Positions 24,435-37,440 of a stretch of DNA of 64,000 nucleotides are shown here, in pieces. Position 1 is the stretch's first letter. Each line of letters starts with the position of its first letter. The position numbers were made by a program, and so were the translations under genes. The notes under the pieces were generated by a model. The model was not told the origin of the DNA. It was given only the letters and a program-made list of their open reading frames with translations, and did no database searches. The DNA is from Coffea arabica (taxonomy: Eukaryota; Streptophyta; Magnoliopsida; Gentianales; Rubiaceae): the NCBI RefSeq assembly GCF_036785885.1, contig NC_092329.1, positions 1,860,001 through 1,924,000 of the forward strand, written 5' to 3'.

Positions 24435-27400
24435 ATGAAGGAGACCAAGTGTTCACCTCCAACCCCACTCACAACCCAGCCAATAAACCCTAACCCTAAT
24501 TCCTGTAAAAGCACCAAAAATGTGATCCACATTGGGGGGATTCAAGTGGAATTCCCTTACCAGCCATACGGTACCCAACTGGCCTTCATGAATCGCGTCA
24601 TTTCCACGCTCGATCGCGCTCGACGGGACGGTCGCTGTCACGCTCTTCTCGAGTCACCCACCGGTACCGGAAAATCGCTCTCCCTTCTTTGCTCCTCTCT
24701 CGCTTGGCAGCAGAATTTCAAGTCCAGAAATCTTCAAGCCGCCAATCTTTCCTGCTCTGATTCCAAGCCCAACCCGGAAGCCATCAACGATCCTATTAAC
24801 TTCGGTGGCGGATTTGTCCCCGAAACCCAGCCTTTATCTGGTGCGTTGCTGCAATCTTCTTGTGTTAACAATTACCCTTTGAGTTTTTCATTGCTCCATT
24901 TGGGAAAAAAGTGCACTTTTGAGCTTCTACCTTAGAAGGATGATCCTGTTGCTATTTATTTTTGATCGTTATCACAACTTTCGGGGAATGCAGAAACTGG
25001 AGGCTCAGCAGCTGTAAATGGCAAGAATAAGAAGAAACAATCGGTGCCCACCATATTTTACGCTTCGTAAGCTTCAACTCGCTAATCTTTTTCGGGCTCT
25101 GTTATTAAAGGAACCCCAACATATACCACTTTTACTTCTTCTGCCTGTACAGCTGCTTCTTGGACTTAAACTCTTGAGTTTTTCACTATATAGTTGCCTG
25201 TGGTTTTGGAAAAGGTGTTTTTAGCTAAGATGCTTTGAAAGGATTACTGTTCGAGTTGTCTTTAACCTTCCAGGCGGACGCATTCACAAATACGTCAAGT
25301 GATCCAGGAGTACAGGAAAACTACTTACCGTGTCCCCATGGCAGTTTTGGTGGGTGTCCCTGTTCTCAAAGAAAAGTATATTTTTTGAAGTTGCCTGAAA
25401 TGCCTTGGACTGCAATTCTTAATTTTTTTTAATCTCGTGTAAAAGATGGTACTACATGTTATTGGCGTGTATGCCCTAGTAGATTTTGAAGATTCATCTT
25501 AAATGATTAAAATTGGTGGTTTGTGAACTGCAGTACCAGTTTCATCGTGGTTTTTTGTTTTAAAGTGGGAGGAGAGGTGATTGGAATACAGATTTTTGGT
25601 CACAGATTTTCAGTTGTTTATTTGTGTATTGAAATGTAGTAAGAAAATTTCAGACTATTGGCATTGTCAATAGCACTTCCTAACAGGTCTGCTTTGGTCC
25701 ACATGCTATTTTGTATAAATGCTGGCTTAGTTCTTGGCCACTGATTGCCTTTGTCCATTTGCCAGGCATCAAGGAGACATTACTGCACAAACATGAATCT
25801 ACGTGGAACTGCTAATATTGACGAGCAGTGGTGATTCACTAACCTTGAAAAAAGCAGTTCTGTCCTTTTTATTTATTTTGCTAATGTAAATCTGAAAAAT
25901 TCCAGTAAGCTGCTGTTGAAGGATACAGAAATTGGCTGCTCAGAATTCAAGTAGGTTATTTCTTATTGCACCACTATTTCTCCATGCCAACAATGCATTT
26001 CTATAATTTGGAGGTTTGCCGGCTTTCTTCCTCCACAGGAATGTGCATAAGGTCAAAGGTCATCCGTCTCTCCAGAAAGGAGGTTGCCATGAGGTCCATG
26101 ATATTGAAGACCTTGTTAAAGTTGGAGAAATTGTGAAAGGTTATTCCTTGTCCAATAATTTTTAGTATATAAAAGTTGCAGTTAATGCAGTTTACTAACT
26201 ATTTTACAATGTCCAGGTTGTTCATATTTTGCAGCACGGTCAATTGCAGAAGATGCAGAATTAGTATTTTGCCCTTACAACTATATCATTTGTCCAATTA
26301 TTAGGAAAGCGATGGAAGTCGACATTGAGGGGGCCATTATCATTCTCGATGAAGCTCAGTAAGTGTTAATCATTTATCTGGTCGACAATAATTGTTTTAT
26401 ACAAAGAGGTGGTTATTTGAAAGTTCACTGCCATGGCTGCGGGGTTGAGAAAATTCTTCTTGAACAAGTTCATTATTGAGGCCCAGTTACCTAGTTTTAG
26501 AGTCTTATGGGGGATGGCAAATATAAGTGTGTACCTTTTCAGTTGAGCATCAGAATGGATGGTTTTTTTTTAAAGCTTTAACAAATAGTGCAACGTGAAG
26601 TGCTTTGTATGTTAATTATTTTCATTGTTGACCATTTTATGCATCTGATTGTTGTTACGTATTCCAGTAATATAGAGGACATTGCTCGTGATGCTGGCAG
26701 CATTGATGTTGAAGAAGATGTTTTGCTCCGTAAGTGCAAGCTAATGCCTTTTGTTTCTTAAGCTTTGATCCTCACTTATTATTTTACATACTTTGGAAGA
26801 GTTACAGACGGAACTGCAACAACTCAGGCTCACTGATCCTATGACATATCAGCCTTTGCTGGAAATGATTCAGGTAATATATTTATCCTGTACTTTTCAA
26901 TTTGAGGCTCAAATTCTGTTAACAGCTGTTCATAATTTTTCATTTTCATAGGACATCTTGAATTGGATTGATCGGAGGAAAAGTACTTTAGAGAAGCGTG
27001 AATTTCAGCATTATTTTTCTTGGTAGGTTATGTAATTAGTATGTTTTGACTTTTGTTGCAATTATGTATAATATTAAGCCTCTGCTTCTTTTTAGCTTAG
27101 TAGTGATACTCTTTTATCATAATTCCACTGAAACTGGTTAAGTAGGGGATTTGGTCAAAATATTGATGAGCTTAGACATATTGAAGCTTGAACTGCACAT
27201 TGTTAACCGAGTGAACGAAAATAATGAAGTATTTATTATATGAAATCTGCTCTGTTTTCTTTCCCCCAAGAAGTTCTTGTATATTTATTTTAATCTATTA
27301 CTTTAGTTGGACTGGTGATAAGGCTTTAATGGAGCTGGAGGATGCTAATGTAACACAAAAGTGCTTCCCGATACTAAAGGAATGTGCAACCAAGGTAATC

Positions 27401-30400
27401 TTTGTAAAAATCTGATGATTTTATGTTGTAGTCTCTACCTTTTGAGTCTCTTTGCAGTTGTTTTAAAATTCCTATCCCTTTCATTTTGATCATATCTGTG
27501 TATGGTACATCCTCAGTTATATGTTCCTGCAGGCAATTAAAGCTGCTTCTGATGCTGAGCCTGAATTAGCTTGTTTAAGTGGCATATCAGCAACAGTGTT
27601 GGAAGGTATATGCTATTCAACAATCTTTATTTGACTGATCTGATCATATTTCTAATCTTCTGTTGTCTTCGTTACAGGATTGTTCTCTTCATTTACTTTC
27701 TTCTTTTCTGGAAATGGGCTTCACGTAAATGATTATCTCCTTGCATTACAAAGATATGTCAAAAGAGATGGTGGTTAGTGGTTAATATCATTCTTTTATT
27801 TTATTGTCATGGCCTGTTGCCGTCTTCATTATATTGTCTTGGCTACTCAACTATTAGAATAGCAACAATGCAACTGATGTCTAAATTTGAGGAAGTGCTT
27901 GAAGAGTAGAGTGGTCAAACTAGTAACATTGGTTTTGTAAGGTGATAATTTAGGCCATTTGCTTGTGTAAAACTGTCATAATACTGCAAAAGGGACATCA
28001 TCGAATTTCTTGGAGTTGGGTGGTTTAGTGTGGAATTCTTAACAAAGCCTCTGGTCTTCTGGACATAGTAGAGATTTAAGTATAAATGTAACACGTAGTA
28101 AGTCTACTGAGACTTTATACGGAAGTCAATCTCCTGAGATTTTAATGAGAAACTCATGTTTTGATGCATGTGGCTTTTTATGTCTATTACAACAAAGCTT
28201 CTTTGGAATGGCTATTTCTGATGGCACTTACCATTTGTAATGGACACAGTCAATTCTGCTGGTGGTTGGACACATTCTTTGAATTTGTGGTGCTTGAATC
28301 CATCTGTAGTCTTCAAAGGCATTGCTGATGTGTCTCTGTCAGTGATTTTAACATCAGGGTAAGCACAATTGGCGGTAAATTCAACTGCTTCTTGAGGCAT
28401 TACTTCTAGTCTAGTTCTAATTTACCCAGTTAAAGGTCTTTGATCTTTCCTAGTTGTCCTAAAAGTCAACTGCTTGTTAATGTCGCACAATTTTCACAAC
28501 CTTCTAGGCATTCTAACATTGTGACTGTACATAATCATTCTTTGTTCTTGTAACATCTTGACAATTTTCTCTAAATATGGTCTCAGTATACAGGACTAAT
28601 TAAGGTAATTTCTTTTTTACTACTCAGAAAGAAGGATAATTTTGTAATTTTTTAAATCTTTCCACTGTTGGTTTAATGTGTCAATAAACATATGAGCTTG
28701 AATTTGTCATATGTTTCCACTGTTGGTTTAAATCTTTCCACTGTTGGTTTAAGTCCTTTTCTTTGTTTTTCCTTATTAATGATACTTTTTACAGGACTCT
28801 ATCACCTATGAACTCCTTTTCATCTGAACTTGGTATTCAATTTGCAACTTGCTTGGAAGCTCCACATGTCATAGAGACTGAGACACAAGTAAGTACTTTA
28901 TGCAATGTCTTTTGGCTTCTTGTTTAAAGTTGTTCCTTCAGATAAATAGTTGCCTTGTCATTTCTGTGCTGCAGATATGGGCAAGTGTAATTTCTAGGGG
29001 TCCACAAGATTATCCACTAAATGCAAGCTACAGGACAGCAGACACATATGCTTTCCAGGTAAAATCTGACATTGAAGCTTCTATGTGCCTATTTGGGAAT
29101 CATCTTCTGTCTTGAATATTTGAATGAGATGCTACTATAATTTCTGTGAAGGATGCGGTTGGCATGTCCTTAGAAGAAATATGCAAGATTGCTCCGGGTG
29201 GTTGTCTTGTATTCTTCCCTAGCTATAAGCTGATGGAAAAATTATGCAGTCGCTGGCAAGAAACTGGTCAATGGTCTAAATTGAATGCACAGAAATCTCT
29301 CTTTGTTGGTAATATATACTGTGTTGTAGTACTTGATTTTTCCATCAATATATGGACAATTATACAGTCACCTTGGAGACATTCCTTTTTATCGTTCCCC
29401 TTTTACTGTTTGGTGCAAAATTAAATTGACTTAGACTCCTATTTGGGTAACAAAGGGAATATTAATATGTATGCTACCATGCTTTTTCCCTTGTAACTTT
29501 GGTATTCCTTTCAGAGCCAAGAGGGGGAAGTCAGGATGGCCTTGAACCAGTTTTGGAGGGCTATTATAATTCCATTCATCAGAAAAGTAAACCTTTGACT
29601 GGAAGAAAGAGAAGATGTAAGAAGTTGGATGTTACTAATGGCGAGAGAACAGAATCATCACAGACTGCTAATGGAGGAGCTGCTTTTCTTGCTGTTTGTC
29701 GGGGAAAGGTTTGTTGTGCTGACATTGTCTCTAATTTTATCTTCAACTCATACATACTACTTATCCCCAAAAAAAAAGTATAAAGATGATAAAGTTTAAA
29801 TATATCTAAAATGTAGGTAATACTTCCCCTCTTTTCCATGAATCTGGAGCTGAAACTTGGACAGTTTTGTTACTCTCTATCTTTAGGGTAATAATTTTGA
29901 TATGCTAAATTGTAGCAAATACTTGTTAGGACCCATTTTTACATTACCACTTCTAGGAAAATAGGATGTCCAAAACATTAATGGTTCACATTTTCCATGA
30001 TTGGCTATACTCCTTCAAATTTGAATACTACCCTGAATGGCTATATTTCTCCAAATTTGGATACTAGTTAATCTAAACTCTAGCATAAGATGGTTTTCTT
30101 TGGTAAGTTAAGTTTTCTCCTGTGTCTTGGAATGTTACAAGGTGCCCCTTCTATGTCGATATTGCCAACGTTCTTTTGATTTAGTAGAATGAAACATAGG
30201 ATCTAATTGATTTCACCATCCAACATTGAGTTTCTGTTTTCTTTTGTATGTTAGATGATAGCATGTTCTTTTTGTGCTGTTACTCAATCTTGTTTATAAG
30301 GGTGAAGGGACATTTATCTAATAATGCAGGGAATTCTATTACATTCCTTTTGATGATTGTTTTCAGTTTGTCTTAATGTTGGAATGGTTAAATAGTTGGA

Positions 30401-33400
30401 GAATTGTGTAGGTAGTTAATACGAGAATAAGTAGGACGATTTTTCCGCAACGGATAAAGTTTGAGCCTTTTTAATTATCCATGGATAGAGAAATTGAATA
30501 TTCATGTTAATAGACTTTATCCTGATTGAACTGAAGAGCTCTGCAGGTATGTAACCTTCTAGGACTTGTCTTGCATGGTCTATGTCATTGGATTTTATTG
30601 ACAATGTTCCATCAAAATCATATAATGGACCTCCTAGTTGATTTTGCTAATGAAATGGGTTTCACCATACACTTTATATTTTGGTTCTTAATTATAAAAT
30701 GAATTGTGCAGATATCTGAAGGCATTGACTTCTCTGATGACTATGCTCGAGTGGTTGTATCCTTTCCTTTCTCCATATCTCTTAGCTGTTGCAGTCTAAT
30801 AATCACAACTGTGAAAGACTTACATACTTTGTTTCACTGAAAAAGGGTTCCTAAATGCTATAGTCTGATCTTGCATTTGTTTTCTTGTTCACGAGTTATT
30901 TCTTAACTAGCTCAGGTAATTGTTGGCATTCCCTTCCCAAACATGTAAGGATCATCTTTTTTCAAATCAATTAGTGAAGTTATATGCATTTTTTCTGAAT
31001 CACAAATATCTTGGTGATTGAATATCAGCCATGACATTCAAGTTGCCCAAAAGAAGAAATTCAACGATATGTATAGGTTGTCCAAAAACCTCCTGAGTGG
31101 GAATGAGTGGTACTGTAATCAAGCTTTCCGAGCCCTCAACCAGGCTACAGGTACTTTCATTACTACTATTGTACAATACTATGATGCATAATATTTCTTG
31201 TGGGCATAATCTGAAATTTTTAGAAAGACAAATTTGCTTAACATGCACTAGACATTTAATCACTGTTTTCAGCCATGTGGTTGATTTGCAGCACCGTTTA
31301 CTATTGGAGAATACAAATGTTTACCTTCATGGCTTATTAGTGTATTTTTCAATATGCCTTTATTATGTTTAAGTCTTTTCATAGGCAATTACCCTCTCTG
31401 TCCCATTAAAAGTGTCATACTTTCCTTTTTGGTCTGTCCCAAAATTATTGTCACTTACCAAAATTGGCAAAGAAAACTTTTTCCCATTTCCGTCTCATGC
31501 CCCCAAATATAACTCACTCTTTTAATCTTTTGCTGGGCACAAGAATGCACTAATCAAGTACAAAGACTGCCTTTTCTGGCTTGTGAGCCTCACATTAAAT
31601 GCACACACTCTGAAAAACAATGTGGGAACATTCCTAAAGCGTGGGTGCCACATATCTTTTCAACACTATCATTTTTCTTGCATACAACACGTGTTAATGT
31701 ATAGAAGCTGAAGTAGGGTATTTCTGGAACTAATACCAAATTCATTTGAAATTGTTGCATTGTTGAAAAAAGCATGAATCCCGAAGTGCAAGGAACATTT
31801 TTGGGACGGAGGAAGTATATGTTTAAGCTTTAAGTTGAATTTGTTACTTGTACTTTTTTGGGCACTTCGGTTAACCTAAAATATCTATTTCATTGTGTAG
31901 GACGTTGCATAAGACACAGATATGACTATGGAGCTATCATCTTATTAGGTACTTGTATTTCTCTTTTCTTACATGTATAAAGTACGTGTGTTTCAATAGG
32001 GCTTATAATTGTATAACAAAATAACTACTTGATTCTTTTGGATTGCACCCTCTTGTTGCCTTGTAACAAGATTATCACTTTCTGAAAAAGGAAAGTTAGC
32101 TTGCTTTTGCATTACAGAAGTGTGTTTTATGTTAACTAGTAAATTAAAATAGTAAAGTGATTGATTAATTTTTTGGGGGGTTGAGACATTTTTCCCTTTT
32201 TCTTGTCCATGGAATAAGGTGTCTGTTGTTTTCAAGGTCGAGAAATCTACATTAGAAAAAAAAATCTGTTCAATTTGTATATCTGGCACAACCACACACA
32301 CAACAAATGTGACTTCAACATTGTGTATTGAATATAGTGTCTGGTATGGGGATACATTTCTCAAGCAGGAAAAGATAATAAAATATGTGTGTTTCGATAG
32401 GCTCGTCATTGTATAAGAAAATAACTACTCGATTCTTTTGGGTTGCACCCTCTTGTTGCCTCGTAACAAGATTGTCACTTTCTGAAAAAGGAAAGTTAGC
32501 TTGCTTTTGCATTACAGAAGTGTGTTTTATGTTAACTAGTAAATTTAAATAGTAAAGTGACTGCTTAATTCTTTGGGGGGTTGAGACATTTTTCCCTTTT
32601 TCTTTTCCATGGAATAAGAGCATCTGTTGTTTTCATGGTCGAGGGATCTACATTAGAAAAAAAAAAATCTCCTCAATTTGTATATCAGGCACAACTGCAC
32701 ACAACAAATGTGACATCAACATTGTGTATTGAATATAGTGTCTGGTGTGGGGATACATTTCTCAAGCAGGAAAAGATTCAGTTAATATCTGATTAGTAAT
32801 TAATGTATTGCCAGAGAGACCAGAGGAAGGTACAACTTGATAATGAATTGAAGTTAGTTTCTCGTTTCTTTGCGATACCATTGAATAGAGAGCTTTTATT
32901 TGCCTTCAGTTTAGTACTTGAAAGTTGTATTGGAGCTAAATCTTTTCATCCTGTCTTATGATTTCCATAAAGTTGTGTTAGATATAGTTGTTTGGTTATT
33001 TCCAGGATGAACATGACCTTTTTGCTTGCAGATGAGCGCCTGTGTGAAGAAAGGAACAGAGCACACATTTCAAAGTGGTTTAGGAAATCCATTAGACAGT
33101 ATGATAACTTTGAAAGATCCATGGAGGAGTTAAAATCATTTTTCAGAGATGCAAAGGTGAAATATACTTTGAGAGTGAGGGTAACATAAGTTTGATTATG
33201 TGATTACTGAATCTGATATCATGCAGGATCGTGTTGGGAAGGTAGTTAAGTCTCCACAAAGTTCTGACCTTCGGGTTGAAGATACTCTCATGGTTAAGAA
33301 CAAGGTGATTTCTACGAAAAAGTCTCAGAGTGAAAGGCCATTCAAGAGATCTGAGCTGAAAATATCTGGTCATTCCTTGGCATCTGAAAATTCTTCTTCC

Positions 33401-36084
33401 TTGTACCCATCTGTAAGCTATGGCATAAATCACAAATTTAGCCAAAAGATTCCTGATGTGGAAGGATTGCTATCAACGGATGGGAGAGATATTGCTGGCT
33501 GCAGAGAGTACATTGACCTGGAGTGTGACACTCAGAAACACTGCAGGTGAAATATGCAACACATTAACATGACACATTTTATACTCTTTGCAACTAGATG
33601 ACAACTGGTTTTGATTGTTTTTTCTGGTTTTTTACTCTTGAAAAGATAACACGAATTGTGCTGTCCAATACTGCTAGATGTTTTGTCTGCTTATGTTGCA
33701 TTGCAAACAGCATCTAGAATGATGGTCATGCCTTTTTTATTGGCTCTAATAACTGGATTTAATCAGGATGAAAAGTTGATTTTCCGTCAATACATTATAA
33801 GAATAAACCAAAAGATTTGAAAATCATTGTTCATATGTCAGGAAATTTGTAATTTCTCACTTCTTCATGGATGGGCTATATCTAGTTTTTAAAAATGGAT
33901 AAATTTCTCTCTCTATATGCTTAATTGGAATCTTCACTATAAATACAACACCTGTACTAATGGAATTAAGGCTTTTGCAGGTTGTCCATGAGTGCATCAA
34001 CAATGCTATCACCTGTTGATCCTGATATAACAATTGTTAGGGAAACTCCTGGTGTAATTGGCTTTGACGCTATAGCAACTTCTGAAGTCATTTCGATAAA
34101 TGAAGACTCCAGCTTGACAGCTGTCCCACTGTCCAGTGAGATTCCAGATAATTTTTCCCGCAGTCCTGTATCTTTAGTGAATTCAAGTCTGGCTTTTAAA
34201 TCCACTTGTTTGCTGGCAACTCCTGAAAGAACTAATAATGACAGACTGAATGTACGAGTACCAGAGATGGAGTCACCATACAATTTGAGTGCCAATTCAT
34301 TTTCCCTTAAAAGGAGAAAATCGATGTGTTCATCATCTGACCGTATACAGAAAGTAGAATTTGGCTCTCCCGTTTCTAGAACTCCTGATTCTGTCAGCTT
34401 CATGGTGAGCTCAATAACAAAAGTAGATCCAGAAAAAAGAAATGGAATTGATTCTCAGATGCTCAATTTGAACAAGGAAAATGGCAGATTTTTTCAGCCA
34501 TCATCATTTAATGATACTGGAACATCATGTGCTCCTGATCCCACAGCGGTCAAGAGACTGCAAATCTTTTGTTCAGTGTGCAAAAATCCTTTGGGACTTC
34601 CTGAAAATAATCTGTGTGTTGCGTCCACTCTAACATCCTGTTCCAAAATTTACTTGAGATCTCTTCTGAGGGAGAAGTTGGAGAGTTCAGATGTATGTTC
34701 CTCAAGTATACCAGTTCTGGTAACTGATAAGTCATCAGTTGATCAGCAGTTCTTTGAGAGAAACAATGAAGCTGCTCCAGCAGGACCAGTAGAGGGTATT
34801 TGGTGCAAAGCAGATGGTTGTGTATTTAGTACAATTTTCTGCCCATTCTGTTTGGATAGCACCACTTGTCTTGGCGTACAAGTCATGGCCACGGATGCAT
34901 CCAATGTGTGTTTACAAAATAAGGTGATAAAGATTGTCATCTTATACTTTGTGCTGGTGGAAAAACATTTTTTCTAACTATTTTCTGTTGTACAGGTATT
35001 GTTGTTTTCTGACCTTCTAGAGATTAAAAGTCCTACCGCATCAATAACCAAGGTAAGGTTCTCACCCAGGAATTATACATTTTCTCTTCTTTCTAAAAAT
35101 AGCATTTCTCTTTGGGTAACATTTCATGGTGCATGTGGATGTACGTGTATTTATAATTTTATTGTGAACATATGCAAATGCTTACGCAGAACAGCTAGGA
35201 ATATGGGAAAGAACTGGTAGTTATTGAAAATCAGATCTAAATTATACACAAATTTTCAGATTTTTTTTGGGTGCAAGAATAGTGAAAAAGAAATTGAGGT
35301 TAAGATTGTAGGATAATGTGGAGCAGCCTTTTTTTTTTTTTAAGGAGGATAATCATCTAGAAATTTTTAGAAGTAACTAAGGTGAAAAAAATCCAATGCT
35401 TGATTTTGCTACACAAGTAAATGGAGTTGATTAAAATGCTTTATCTTTTGGTGTATAATCTGAAAATTTATGAGTATTCAGGACCTTTATTTTTATTTAG
35501 TATAGCTCCTTGCGTTGGAGTTGAGTTGTAGATCCTTCTATGTTCTTCTCTGCAAATGAAGGTATTGCAAAAGTGGAATTTTAGTACTACTTAAGATTGC
35601 AGATTGCATATAATGCTGGACCTCTTTATGTGGTAGTGGTGTTACACTTCTGCTGGTATTGATTACAATATCAATCAATTTTCTGAAATTATTTGTATAG
35701 AATTTCGTGTCTTAGATATCCTGATGATACACGTGTTCGCTTTACTAGCTTATCTTTTTGGCAAAATGAAATTAGAGGTCAGATAGCAGCTCTTGATTAC
35801 CTGTGATCTCCTCCTATTTACATGCTGCACCTATTTTGTACTAGGAATTATCTTCATCTAATGGCTCATGCACCAGTAAGAGAGCTGGGTTGAATTCCAT
35901 TGAGAAATACGCTTACATCCCAGAACAAAAGAATTCGGGAGGCTGGAGGACTACAAAATCAAAGGTGAGAACTTCATTTGTCTATATCCTATGATGTTGT
36001 TTGGCCAAGATATCATTTTTGACAACTCTAACGTTACAGATGCAACTGCCAAAGAGGGGTCTGCTGTCCACTCCAGAAAGCTAA
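24435..36084 (+). CDS. FANCJ: FANCJ/BRIP1-type Fe-S DNA helicase
   Basis: 28 exons, all in frame: 24435-24840, 24994-25066, 25274-25349, 25766-25830, 25906-25950, 26039-26139, 26217-26358, 26668-26729, 26800-26873, 26952-27022, 27307-27394, 27533-27605, 27678-27773, 28250-28358, 28795-28888, 28975-29058, 29152-29308, 29515-29708, 30712-30756, 30916-30944, 31029-31150, 31901-31948, 33032-33156, 33227-33546, 33981-34923, 34996-35052, 35845-35964, 36040-36084; 3864 nt, 1287 residues. Walker A is ESPTGTGKS (73-81), the Fe-S cysteines are 192, 207, 218 and 257 (spacing 15/11/39), DEAH is near 300-303, LTSGTLSP spans 491-498, and QATGRCIRHR is near 733-742. This is an XPD-like superfamily 2 helicase. 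FANCJ unwinds DNA 5' to 3' and acts in crosslink repair and recombination. FPYQPYGTQLAFMN and AWQQ favour FANCJ over RTEL1. The tail past about 790 is plant-type, ending in a cysteine module (see findings). Exon 13 could end at 27770 instead of 27773. Confidence 0.93.
24484..24498 (+). repeat. Telomere-like repeat inside FANCJ exon 1
   Basis: The coding sequence contains aaaccctaaccctaa, two telomere-like units. It encodes part of the variable N-terminus (INPNPNS) and includes a telo-box aaaccctaa. Such motifs near plant gene starts can bind telo-box factors. Whether it acts here is unknown. Confidence 0.6.
28661..28762. repeat. Short direct repeats in FANCJ intron 14
   Basis: Three copies of tttccactgttggttta lie within about 100 bp, close upstream of the acceptor of exon 15. 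This looks like local slippage duplication. Confidence 0.75.
31392..31815. mobile_element. Stowaway-like MITE in FANCJ intron 21
   Basis: The left end ccctctctgtccca and the reverse complement of the right end cttcctccgtccca match the known Stowaway terminus CTCCCTCCGTCCC. Both ends are flanked by TA (31390-31391 and 31816-31817), the target duplication of Tc1/mariner elements. A second internal tctgtcccaaaattattgtc near the left end is also typical of plant Stowaways. The body is AT-rich and non-coding. It sits wholly inside the intron between exons 31029-31150 and 31901-31948. Confidence 0.78.
31986..32777. repeat. Tandem duplication, 401-bp period, in FANCJ intron 22
   Basis: Two head-to-tail copies, 31986-32377 and 32387-32777, start with gtgtgtttc and end with ctcaagcaggaaaagat. 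They are roughly 90-95% identical by eye, with small indels and substitutions. The intron (31949-33031) is therefore enlarged without touching the exons. The unit has no coding character. Confidence 0.9.
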
Positions 36085-36770
36085 TGTAGATGCAAGATGT
36101 GATGTTCTGGTCAACATGTGCAGTGGAGGATTCTTGTCTGGACTAGTTTTGGAAAAATGTATTGGAAGTTGGGGCTGTTCTTGGATAGGCGTTTGAAATT
36201 AAGTAGGTGGCAAGTAATGTTTCTCTGAAGAAAAGTTGACCTGCTGCTTAGTTTTGCTGATAGTAAATAACCTTGATGTGTCGTGTTTGTAAAAAATTTA
36301 TGGCTGATGGGTACTCACAACAGGGTCATGCTAGAACAACATGGTCTTGTGTGTTGTACGACTGTTGCAGATAGCTTAGATATTGGTGGATTCCATTCCA
36401 TTTGGCAAATGAATTCGTAAAACAGACTTGTTTGAGTCCTAGTTAGGATCGGAAACCACTTTTCCTTTACTAGTTGACAACCGCTATTACTGACTGGTCT
36501 TGCTGAAAATGCAGGTAAGTGTTTATTTTTGGGCAACATTGAAATCAGGCATGGGTGTTTTCTTATTGTTTATCGTTTTGCTTTTCGGGTGGGAGCAATC
36601 CAATTGAACAAGACTACGTTAATAAAGCGGATGAAATTTTACGAAATTTTTTTTTTACAAAGTGACTGGTTCATGATAAGAATTACTTTTTGGGGTTGTC
36701 CTGGGATTTGCAGAAGTTCATTGGACAAGCTACCAATAAAAGGGTTGTTATTTCTTTAATGCAGCTTCTG
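36085..36770 (+). other. Downstream region of the FANCJ gene
   Basis: This should hold the 3' UTR of the helicase gene. No coding frame of note is present. The poly(A) site is not assigned. Confidence 0.5.
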
Positions 36771-36779
36771 TCAAATTAC

Positions 36780-37440
36780 TGTAAGATATATTTTTTAAAA
36801 AATTAGTTTTTCAAATATAATACAATAGTAATACACAAATAAAAATAATTTAAAAAATATCTCATTCATATAATATATCCGAAACAATTTATAAATACAC
36901 ACAAAAAAACTAAAAAAATAAATTTTTTACCATTTTCTATTTATGGTCACCATCCATTACCCCTTCCTCTTCCTCCTTCCTCACCTCCCTCGAATAGCTA
37001 GATCACGACTAGAAGTCGGCAACTTTCTGGTTGCAATCTAGCCGTGACCAAATTGCGGCCTTTGGTCGTGACTAGAGGCCTTGATTTGGTCTCAACCAGA
37101 TCGAGGGGGGAGGGGAGGGCTGAGGGGTGTGAGAATGGAAAGAGGAGAGGAGGAAGAGGGAAGGGGAAGACGGAGGGGGTGGTGGCGGGAGGAGGAAGGG
37201 AGTGGTGACGATGGTGGTTATAGGTGGTAGTATTAATTTTTTAAAAATATCTTAACAATTTTTTTAATTTTAAAAAGTACTCCAAAACATATTCCAAAAA
37301 TATTACAAAAAACATATTTATAATAAAAATTTTTCATATACAATGCTACAGTAAAATATTTTAAAAACACCTCAAAAAATAACTAATTCAAATGGAGCAT
37401 ATCCAAATCACTCCTATCAAATAAAAAGCGTATCCAAATC
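36780..37440. repeat. Probable degenerate non-autonomous transposon, AT-rich ends with a G/A-rich core
   Basis: AT-rich flanks surround a core at about 36950-37220 with tandem variants of ctagtcgtgacc/ggtcgtgactag and a G/A-rich tract. The right flank carries ctacagtaaaatattttaaaaacacctc and two copies of tatccaaatca (37398 and 37431), which resemble TIR-proximal motifs of short plant hAT-like elements. Ends and target duplication are not clear, so the limits are approximate. Confidence 0.4.

Noticed and set aside
32000-32800. Open frames repeated in both copies of the FANCJ intron duplication
   Set aside because: They repeat only because the DNA is duplicated. Both are on the wrong strand or frame for the gene and have no protein character.
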